DNA of 6,998 nucleotides from assembly GCA_011391185.1 (NCBI GenBank), contig JAABRB010000191.1:1-6998 (forward strand), in the 5' to 3' direction. A program made the translations under genes and the position numbers. This stretch comes from Betaproteobacteria bacterium. GTDB taxonomy: Bacteria; Pseudomonadota; Gammaproteobacteria; Burkholderiales; SG8-39. Positions 1-5,121 of this stretch are shown here, in pieces. The stretch's first letter is position 1. The number at the start of each line of letters is the position of its first letter. Below the pieces are notes generated by a model. It worked only from the letters and a program-made list of their open reading frames with translations, searched no databases and had not been told where the DNA came from.

Positions 1-938
1 GCGTCGTAGGCGCGTGCAGCTTGCATCACCAGCAGCTGCGCAGCCTCGACCCGCGTCGCCATATCGGCAAGCTTCAACTGGATTGCCTGGTGCTCGGCGA
101 TCGGCTTGCCGAAGCTCTTGCGCTGCTGCGCGTAGCGCAACGATTCTTCCAGGCAGGCGCGCGCGAGCCCCGCCCCGCGCGCCGCGACGTTGATGCGCCC
201 GAGCTCAAGCCCGTTCAGCACCTGCTGCAGTCCGCGGCCCTCCTCTGTCCCAATCAGGTTCGCGGCAGGCACCCGGCAATTCTCGAACAGGATTTCCGCC
301 GTGTCGATGCCGCGGTAGCCCAGCTTCCCGAGCTTGCGCACGACCTTGAAACCCGGTCCCTTCTCGATCAGCAGCAGGCTCATGCCTTTATGGGGCGGCT
401 GCGACCTCGGGTCTGTTTTTACCAGAACCGCGAGAATGTGGCCTTCCGCGCTGTTGGTGATCCAGGTCTTGGCGCCGTTGACAACGTAATGGTCACCCTC
501 GCGCCGCGCGTGAGTGCGAATAGCCTGGAGATCGGTGCCGCAGTCGGGCTCGGTCAATGCGATACCGCCGCGCAGCTCACCGCTCGCGAAGCGTGGAAGA
601 TAACGGCTCTTCTGCTCCGCGGCGCCGTAGCGCTGCACCGCAGCCGCCATGATGAGATGCGAGTTGAACAATCCCGGAACTGACATCCACACCGCCGCCA
701 TCCGCTCGACGATCCGCGCATAGGTCACAGCCAAGAGCCCGAGACCGCCATGCTCGGGCGCGATCGTGGCGCCGAACATCCCCAGCGCGGCCAGTTTCTC
801 GACGATATCCGCCGGGTAAGTATCGGCGGCTTCCAGCGCGTGCACGACCGGCCGCACGTCCCGCTCGAGAAACCGGTCCACGCTTTGCAGGATGAGCGAT
901 TCCTGCTCGTCCGACTGTGGCTTCGCGTCCATGCTCAT
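1..938 (-). CDS. Acyl-CoA dehydrogenase (C-terminus beyond window)
   Basis: Flavoenzyme that introduces a trans-2,3 double bond into an acyl-CoA thioester and passes electrons to ETF; cytoplasmic. I translated it from the minus strand: 312 residues are visible, starting MSMDAKPQSD. The family is usually about 380 residues, so roughly 70 C-terminal residues, including the usual catalytic glutamate region, lie outside. Visible family marks are the N-terminal helical part (1-120), the FAD/substrate motif ALTEPDCGTD (127-136) followed by the beta-domain stretch with KTWITNS (157-163), and the C-terminal helical domain opening with ELGRINVAARG (245-255) and the typical RKSFGKPIAEHQAIQ segment (273-287). 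I chose the ATG at 938 over the ATG at 932; its ribosome site is weak (AGG two bases before the ATG). It is the last visible gene of the sodC/mmgE/maoC row. Family is certain; the acyl substrate cannot be read from the sequence. Confidence 0.95.
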   Translation of the reverse strand, partial: MSMDAKPQSDEQESLILQSVDRFLERDVRPVVHALEAADTYPADIVEKLAALGMFGATIAPEHGGLGLLAVTYARIVERMAAVWMSVPGLFNSHLIMAAAVQRYGAAEQKSRYLPRFASGELRGGIALTEPDCGTDLQAIRTHARREGDHYVVNGAKTWITNSAEGHILAVLVKTDPRSQPPHKGMSLLLIEKGPGFKVVRKLGKLGYRGIDTAEILFENCRVPAANLIGTEEGRGLQQVLNGLELGRINVAARGAGLARACLEESLRYAQQRKSFGKPIAEHQAIQLKLADMATRVEAAQLLVMQAARAYD

Positions 939-1075
939 AACCTGGAACTTAGCCACGGAAACACACGGAAACACACAGACAACACGAGACAAGAAACAGA
1001 ATTGAACCGGCCCTGTTGATCATCTTACTGTTTTCAATTCCGTGTATTTCCGTGTGATTCCGTGGCCAATGCATT
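939..1075. repeat. Intergenic inverted element, 10-bp-unit family, copy A
   Basis: The 137-nt gap between the MaoC gene stop and the acyl-CoA dehydrogenase start is mostly a pair of inverted arms. The left arm is 952-979 and the right arm about 1039-1066. Read from outside inward, both begin GCCACGGAA and continue with units of the form CACGGAANNA at a 10-bp period. The arms match over about 28 positions with three differences. The inner part of the left arm decays (ACACAGACAAC). A second small inverted match, GAATTGAA at 999-1006 against TTCAATTC at 1034-1041, lies just inside. The outer ends sit 9 nt from the MaoC stop and 13 nt from the dehydrogenase start, so the folded RNA would occupy almost the whole leader. 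No target duplication or coding capacity is seen. Same family as copy B at 4935-5092. Confidence 0.85.
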
Positions 1076-1594
1076 TTAGTAGTTGGCGAGATCGTCCATC
1101 GCGTGGCCGCGCCTGGGCACGAGGATGGCGCGCTCGTAGCTCAGGAACGCCGTGCCGTCGGCCTTTTTCCCGGTGGTGCGCACGGTGACGATCCCCTGCG
1201 TCGGGCGTGATTTCGACTCGCGCACCGCCAGCACTTCGGACTCGGCATAGATGGTGTCGCCGGCGAACACCGGCGCTGTCAACCGCACCCTGTCCCAACC
1301 CAGGTTGGCAACCGCCTTCTGGCTCAAGTCGCTCACGCTCATGCCGGTGACCATCGATAGCGTCAGGCAGCTGTTCACCAGCGGCCGGCCGAACTCGGTC
1401 CTGGCGGCATAAGCGGCGTCAAAATGCAGCGGGTGCTGGTTCATGGTGAGCAGCGTGAACCAGGTGTTGTCGGCCTCGCTGATGGTGCGGCCCGGCCGGT
1501 GCTCATAGACGTCGCCGACCTTGAAATCCTCGAAGTGGCGGCCGAAGGACTCGCGATAGCGGCCCGGCCCGACTTCTTTACGCTCGATCGTCAT
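1076..1594 (-). CDS. MaoC-like dehydratase / enoyl-CoA hydratase-type hotdog protein
   Basis: A 172-residue single hotdog-fold protein of the MaoC family, whose members reversibly add water to enoyl-CoA thioesters. The hydratase signature lies at 48-62 (LLTMNQHPLHFDAAY), followed by FGRPLVNS (68-75), in the place of the usual substrate-tunnel segment, and by the strand ANLGWDRVRLTAPVFAGDTI (96-115). In (R)-specific hydratases such as PhaJ the active site is Asp-x-Asn-Pro-x-His. Here the His is kept (H57), but the Asp position is Asn52 and the Asn position is His54. This points to a divergent subfamily or a changed mechanism. I start at the ATG at 1594 (MTIERKEVGP). An upstream TTG at 1636 stays in frame, but the added 14 residues are only the translation of an intergenic repeat. 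No good ribosome site is seen at 1594. It lies between MmgE/PrpD and acyl-CoA dehydrogenase genes on the same strand, consistent with one acyl-CoA pathway. An itaconyl- or mesaconyl-CoA type substrate is a guess. Confidence 0.9.
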   Translation of the reverse strand: MTIERKEVGPGRYRESFGRHFEDFKVGDVYEHRPGRTISEADNTWFTLLTMNQHPLHFDAAYAARTEFGRPLVNSCLTLSMVTGMSVSDLSQKAVANLGWDRVRLTAPVFAGDTIYAESEVLAVRESKSRPTQGIVTVRTTGKKADGTAFLSYERAILVPRRGHAMDDLANY

Positions 1595-1604
1595 TTCAAG
1601 AAAC

Positions 1605-1685
1605 CGTGAGTGGTGAGTAGTGAGTGGACCAAACAAAACGTGGCGATGAGACCAGGTTTCGTCGAATCACCACTCACTACTCACG
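1605..1685. repeat. Intergenic inverted element with 7-bp tandem units
   Basis: Left arm 1605-1627 reads CGTGAGTGGTGAGTAGTGAG and onward, that is tandem GTGAGTR heptamers. Right arm 1668-1685 is CACCACTCACTACTCACG. The reverse complement of the right arm agrees with the first 18 bases of the left arm except at two positions, both G/A exchanges. About 40 nt of unrelated sequence forms the loop. The element fills most of the 104-nt gap between the MmgE/PrpD stop and the MaoC start; its ends are 10 nt from the start codon and 13 nt from the stop codon. It is distinct in sequence and period from the 10-bp-unit elements but has the same layout. Translated, it yields peptides such as LTTHHSR in spurious ORFs. 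Confidence 0.85.
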
Positions 1686-1698
1686 CCTTTCAGGACAA

Positions 1699-3102
1699 TC
1701 AGGCCACGCGGCGCCCGCTCTTCTCGTCAGGATGCGCCAGACGCAGCAGCGCGCCGATATCATTCGCCTGCTCGAGAGAGAGCATCGCACTCGCAAGCTC
1801 GTTGAGCCGGCGCGCGGCAAGATAGGGGCCGGCGAGCCCGTCGAACTTGGCGCGCAGCTCGGCCGCGGAGAGAAAGTTTGCCGGCTCGCCCTTCGGCACG
1901 CGCACGTAAGTCTCGAACTCGCCGCGCGCGGTCTTGATCCGCACGCTGCCGCTCATTTCCTTTTGAAAATCAGCCTGAACCCTGGGATCCACCCAGGTTG
2001 TCACCCGTTTGCACAGCGCCAGCGTGGCGGGATCACCGAGATGGCGCGCGTAGTCGTCCCACGCGAAGCCGCCGCTGCGCAGCGCCACGGCGGCGCAAAA
2101 CGCCATCGAGAATTGTCCGTCTACCACTGATTTCGGCGACTGCTTGGCGGGCTCGGGGTCGCCGATCAGCTTCCAGCCCGCCTCCGGCAGGCCAACCGTG
2201 ACCTCCTCCACCTCCTCCGGCTTGATGCGGTGCTCGCGGGAGAGCGCAAGTATGCCGTCGATGGGGGCATGGCCATAGCGGCAGGAGGGATAGGGCTTTA
2301 CCGCGATCTTCAGCGTCTCCCAGCGGCGGCCGAGACCGTCCACCGCCTTCGCCGCGTCGGCGGCGGGCGCATAGGCATGCAGGAAGCCCCACTTGCCTTC
2401 GATCGCCTCGGATGCTCCTTTGTAGCCTTCGCGTGCCAGCGTTGCCGCGATCAGCCCGCACATCGCCGCGTGGCCGACGTGCGAGCGCTTGGTCCAGGCG
2501 CCGTTTACCAAAAATTGCATCGAGCCCGCCGACATGCTGAGCACAATGCCGAAGGCGTTGGCGTAGCCCTCCGGGGTCAGCCCGAGCAGCCGGCCGGCCG
2601 CGGCGGCCGCGCCAAAGGCGCCGCAAGTCGCGGTCGGATGAAAGCCGCGATCGTAATGCGCCTTCGGATCGAGCGCGAGGCTCAATCGGATCTGCACCTC
2701 GTAGCCGACGACGATGGCGGCAATCGTCGCTTTCCCGTCGGCACCCGCCATTTCGGCGGCGGCAAAAGCGGCCGGCACGATCGGCGCGCTGGGATGGAGC
2801 GACCCCGGCGCGTGGGTGTCGTCGAAGTCGAGCGAATGGGCGAGCGTGCCGTTCAGCATTGCCGCGCCGGTGGGGGTGTAGCCTGCGGCATCCCCGATCA
2901 CCGTGCAGTTACCGCCCGCAAGTCCCAGATGGCCGACGGCGGCAACCATCGCAGAGGTGGATTCCGCCTCGTTGCGAGCCCGTACCATGATGCCGACGAG
3001 ATCGAATACGAGCGCCTTGGCCCGCTCGCGAACCTCTATCGGCAGCGCGTCGTACGAAACTCCGGCGACGAACCCGGCAAGTTCGCGGGTGATTGCCGTC
3101 AT
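1699..3102 (-). CDS. MmgE/PrpD family protein (2-methylcitrate dehydratase-like)
   Basis: A 467-residue full-length member of the MmgE/PrpD family, which includes 2-methylcitrate dehydratase and cis-aconitate decarboxylase. An N-terminal all-helical domain is followed by an alpha/beta domain from about 270 on. Family motifs are all present: HSLDFDDTHAPGSLHPSAP (89-107), GFHPTATCGAFG (153-164), WTKRSHVGHAA (203-213) and KPYPSCRYGHAPID (269-282). H103, H155, K205 and H278 fall close to the residue numbers I remember for the active site of cis-aconitate decarboxylase IRG1 (H103, H159, K207, H277). The catalytic pocket therefore looks intact, but this does not separate dehydratase from decarboxylase or isomerase. 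The start at 3102 is 19 nt behind the sodC stop, so translation may be coupled; the ribosome site is weak (GCGAGCGACG). Without prpB or prpC nearby it is probably not the methylcitrate-cycle enzyme itself. With MaoC and acyl-CoA dehydrogenase downstream it more likely serves a small organic-acid pathway. Confidence 0.93.
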   Translation of the reverse strand: MTAITRELAGFVAGVSYDALPIEVRERAKALVFDLVGIMVRARNEAESTSAMVAAVGHLGLAGGNCTVIGDAAGYTPTGAAMLNGTLAHSLDFDDTHAPGSLHPSAPIVPAAFAAAEMAGADGKATIAAIVVGYEVQIRLSLALDPKAHYDRGFHPTATCGAFGAAAAAGRLLGLTPEGYANAFGIVLSMSAGSMQFLVNGAWTKRSHVGHAAMCGLIAATLAREGYKGASEAIEGKWGFLHAYAPAADAAKAVDGLGRRWETLKIAVKPYPSCRYGHAPIDGILALSREHRIKPEEVEEVTVGLPEAGWKLIGDPEPAKQSPKSVVDGQFSMAFCAAVALRSGGFAWDDYARHLGDPATLALCKRVTTWVDPRVQADFQKEMSGSVRIKTARGEFETYVRVPKGEPANFLSAAELRAKFDGLAGPYLAARRLNELASAMLSLEQANDIGALLRLAHPDEKSGRRVA

Positions 3103-3121
3103 GACGTCGCTCGCTGCGATT

Positions 3122-3640
3122 TCAGCCCGGCTGGATCACGCCGCAGGCAATGCGCGCGCCGGCGTTTCCAGTCGGCTGGGTCGTGTAGTCGTCGGGGCCG
3201 GCGTGAACGATGAGGCCGCGGCCGATGATGCTCGCCGGCCCGGGATTCAAGGTGATGATGTCCATATGAACCTGGATGTTGGCACGGCCCGCCTTGTTCG
3301 CTTTCAGGGGCGGAAGATCACCGGCATGGCGCTCGGGACTGTCGGGATGGCCATGTGGCTTGCCGAAGGGATTGAAGTGGCCCTTGGCGCTCATGCCATC
3401 GCCCGAGCTGCAATCACCGGCCTCGTGAATGTGCAGGCCGTACTCCCCTCCCGGCTTGAGCCCTTGCACGAACACCACGACGTGGACCTTGTCACCCACC
3501 TGCTCGAAGGTCGCCTCGCCAATGACCTTGTTGCCCTTGGTCGGCTTCAACTGCGCCGTCGCCTGCAGCGGTTCGGGGGGCGTGGTCTGACAGGCGGTCA
3601 GCAGGATAACGGCGGCGGAAGCGGCAATGAATGATTTCAT
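3122..3640 (-). CDS. sodC: Cu,Zn superoxide dismutase, periplasmic lipoprotein
   Basis: Converts superoxide to oxygen and hydrogen peroxide outside the cytoplasm. The 172-residue product opens with a lipoprotein signal (MKSFIAASAA...) ending in the lipobox LTAC, so Cys17 would be lipidated and the enzyme membrane-anchored. The metal site is complete. Copper ligands are H70 and H72 (GLHIH), H88 (GHFNP, bridging) and H146 (HAGPDD). Zinc ligands are H88, H96, H105 and D108 (RHAGDLP). Cys77 and Cys166 form the structural disulfide and R163 (NAGARIACGVI) is the guiding arginine. The ribosome site is strong: GGAGG at 3648-3652, 7 nt before the ATG. It is first in the minus-strand row, 19 nt before the MmgE/PrpD gene, and divergent from the 373-aa gene. 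A link between superoxide defence and the acyl-CoA genes is not evident; shared transcription is inferred from spacing only. Confidence 0.97.
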   Translation of the reverse strand: MKSFIAASAAVILLTACQTTPPEPLQATAQLKPTKGNKVIGEATFEQVGDKVHVVVFVQGLKPGGEYGLHIHEAGDCSSGDGMSAKGHFNPFGKPHGHPDSPERHAGDLPPLKANKAGRANIQVHMDIITLNPGPASIIGRGLIVHAGPDDYTTQPTGNAGARIACGVIQPG

Positions 3641-3660
3641 GGGTTCTCCTCCTCTGGAGG
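3641..3660 (-). promoter_or_regulatory. sodC ribosome site inside a small hairpin
   Basis: On the sodC mRNA the leader reads CCTCC-AGA-GGAGG, then seven bases, then the start codon. The Shine-Dalgarno GGAGG (3648-3652) is exactly complementary to CCTCC (3656-3660), giving a 5-bp GC-rich stem with a 3-nt loop that would hide the ribosome site. It may be a chance result of purine-rich leader sequence or a translational dampener; the ribosome site itself is clear. Confidence 0.5.
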
Positions 3661-3723
3661 CCCAATCTACTCAATTTCGCGCCGGCTTGGAAGCCCCTCG
3701 TTAAACCTTTGCCTTCCGGCGGC

Positions 3724-3754
3724 TTGCGGCCGCTTTCTCTAGCGGTGCGATAAT
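3724..3754 (+). promoter_or_regulatory. Possible sigma70-type promoter for the 373-aa gene
   Basis: TTGCGG at 3724-3729 and GATAAT at 3749-3754 resemble -35 and -10 boxes, but the spacing of 19 nt is longer than the ideal 17. Transcription would begin near 3761, leaving a short leader of about 29 nt before the ATG at 3790. It lies in the 149-nt divergent region with sodC; I see no convincing promoter pair in the other direction. Weak evidence only. Confidence 0.25.
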
Positions 3755-3789
3755 GTCGCCATGTGCCCTTCTTCACATGGGTCCCGCCC

Positions 3790-4911
3790 ATGACCGAAAT
3801 CGCCGCCTTCCGGGCGCCGCCGGCCGTCGCGGCGCCAGTACCAGATGGCACCGACCTCATCGAGTGGTACTACGAGCGGGGCTACTCCGACGGCCTCCCG
3901 CTCGTGCCCCCGACCCCGGAGAAAATCGCGGCGGCCGTCGTCGCGCTCGGCGGAGAGCCCGGGCGCCCGCTCGCCCGCGTGCCGCCCCGCTGGGGCAGCC
4001 TCACGCGCGAAGTGCTTGCGATCAACATGGTAATGGCCGGCTGCCGGCCCGAATACGCGCCGGTGGTCGAGGCGGCAATACTCGCGCTGTGCGACACGCG
4101 ATTCAACCTGAACGGCGTGCAGGCCACGACGCACATGGCGAGCCCGCTGCTGGTAGTAAACGGGCCCGTGCGTGCCGCCATCGGCATGAACGCCGGTTGC
4201 AACGTGTTCGGCTCCGGCAACCGCGCCAACGCCACCATCGGCCGCGCGCTGCGCCTCGTGCTGCTCAACGTCGGCGGCGGCTGGCCGGGGCTGCTCGACA
4301 AGAGCACGCTCGGCCATCCCGGGAAATACACCTACTGCATCGCCGAGAACGAGGAAGCGAGCCCGTTTGCGCCTTACCACGTGGAAAAAGGCTTCCAGGC
4401 GCAGGATTCCGCGGTCTTCGTGCTGGCCGCCGAGCCGCCGCACAGCATCACCAACCATTTCGCTAACGACGCGGAAGGCATACTCGACAGCGTCTGCTCC
4501 GCGATGAGCACGATCTGCAACAACAACGCGGTCTCGGGCGGGCACTGCGCCGTGATCCTCGGCCCCGAGCACGCCGCCACCATCGCCAAATCGGGTTTCA
4601 AGCGCTACGACATCCGTCACTATCTGTGGGCGCATTCCGGCAATCGCTGGGACGATCTCTATGGGCGCGGCCGCTACGGCAAGGTCTACAACCGCAACCT
4701 GCCGGTGTGGTACAAGCGCGAGCCCGATGCGCGCACGCCGATCGTGCCCAGTCCCGACAACATCCATCTCTTTGTCGCCGGCGGCGAGGCTGGGCGTTTC
4801 TCCGCCTTCATTCCCGGCTGGGGGCACATGTCCTCGCCAGTGCTGCTAGGGGTGGGCGGCGCTCAGCCTGCGGGTAGGCCGGGGTGCGCGGACGGCACCT
4901 GTTCCGTATAG
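3790..4911 (+). CDS. Uncharacterised cysteine-rich protein upstream of the UGSC selenoprotein
   Basis: A 373-residue soluble protein whose family I do not recognise with confidence. No signal peptide or membrane segment is visible. Striking conserved-looking segments are GYSDGLPLVPPTPEKI (31-46), GCNVFGSGNRANATIG (136-151), CNNNAVSGGHCAVILGPEHA (243-262) and IPGWGHMSSPVL (341-352). It has nine cysteines (85, 101, 137, 183, 236, 243, 253, 366, 371), the last two in a C-terminal tail CADGTCSV. C253 sits in GGHCAVILGPEHA, and so many cysteines suit a redox or metal-binding role. It precedes the selenoprotein gene on the same strand, with a 210-nt gap that holds an inverted repeat. I infer that the two act together, for example as subunits or as electron donor and acceptor. 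I start at ATG 3790; a GTG at 3763 would add nine residues but has no ribosome site. The ribosome site at 3790 is also weak (GGG). Coding is secure, function unknown. Confidence 0.9.
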   Translation: MTEIAAFRAPPAVAAPVPDGTDLIEWYYERGYSDGLPLVPPTPEKIAAAVVALGGEPGRPLARVPPRWGSLTREVLAINMVMAGCRPEYAPVVEAAILALCDTRFNLNGVQATTHMASPLLVVNGPVRAAIGMNAGCNVFGSGNRANATIGRALRLVLLNVGGGWPGLLDKSTLGHPGKYTYCIAENEEASPFAPYHVEKGFQAQDSAVFVLAAEPPHSITNHFANDAEGILDSVCSAMSTICNNNAVSGGHCAVILGPEHAATIAKSGFKRYDIRHYLWAHSGNRWDDLYGRGRYGKVYNRNLPVWYKREPDARTPIVPSPDNIHLFVAGGEAGRFSAFIPGWGHMSSPVLLGVGGAQPAGRPGCADGTCSV

Positions 4912-4934
4912 AAAACCGTAGATAAAACCAATTT

Positions 4935-5092
4935 GGCCACGGAATCACACGGAAGCACACGGAAGTGACAGAGCAAAACATAACGAATCAAAGTACAAAA
5001 TCATTCCAGGTTTCTCGTAGCGTGTGCCATTTTTTCGTTTCCACGGTCACGCCTTGTGCTTGATTCCGTGTGTTTCCGTGTGTTTCCGTGGC
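4935..5092. repeat. Intergenic inverted element, 10-bp-unit family, copy B
   Basis: Left arm 4935-4965 starts GGCCACGGAATCACACGGAA and continues with a third unit. Right arm 5062-5092 is its reverse complement. Starting from GCC, the arms agree over 29 positions with two differences; one of them (G against A) would still pair as G-U in RNA, so a very stable long stem is predicted. Each arm carries three CACGGAANNA units at a 10-bp period, whereas copy A is more decayed. The interior 4966-5061 is comparatively AT-rich, non-coding and unlike the interior of copy A. The element takes up most of the 210-nt gap between the 373-aa gene and the selenoprotein gene, ending 29 nt before the latter's ATG. 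It could act as an mRNA processing or attenuation structure, or be a small mobile repeat; no target duplication is seen. Confidence 0.88.
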
Positions 5093-5111
5093 TCATATTG
5101 TATTTTCGCTT

Positions 5112-5116
5112 GGAGG
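5112..5116 (+). promoter_or_regulatory. Ribosome binding site of the selenoprotein gene
   Basis: GGAGG lies 5 nt before the ATG at 5122 and fixes the start. In-frame upstream starts such as the one at 5056 would translate repeat sequence into a hydrophobic, unconserved-looking leader and have no such site. Confidence 0.85.
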
Positions 5117-5121
5117 ACACG

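Noticed and set aside
21..683. Plus-strand ORF of 220 codons in the left end
   Set aside because: Antisense shadow of the acyl-CoA dehydrogenase, whose own frame is open across the region with clear family motifs.
952..1066. CRISPR array
   Set aside because: Repeat units are 10 bp with no unique spacers, arranged as inverted arms; no cas genes.
1595..1636. MaoC start at TTG 1636 adding 14 residues
   Set aside because: The extension is encoded by the GTGAGTR repeat and reads as repeat-derived peptide; ATG 1594 gives a normal family N-terminus.
2230..3213. Long plus-strand ORF of 327 codons opposite the MmgE/PrpD gene
   Set aside because: Arginine- and glycine-rich shadow of a GC-rich gene; overlaps a well-supported family member on the other strand and shows no recognisable domain.
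3763..3789. GTG 3763 as start of the 373-aa protein
   Set aside because: No ribosome site, and a candidate promoter would place the transcript start at about the same point; ATG 3790 is preferred.
3739..4827. Minus-strand ORF of 362 codons opposite the 373-aa gene
   Set aside because: Low-complexity Arg/Gly/Ala/Val composition typical of antisense frames in GC-rich DNA; the plus-strand frame has far more protein-like motifs.
5020..5052. GCGTG/CACGC short inverted match inside the copy B interior
   Set aside because: Only 5 bp with a 23-nt loop, too weak to support a functional structure.
5056..5121. Longer N-terminus for the selenoprotein starting at 5056
   Set aside because: The added 22 residues translate the intergenic repeat; the GGAGG ribosome site points to ATG 5122.
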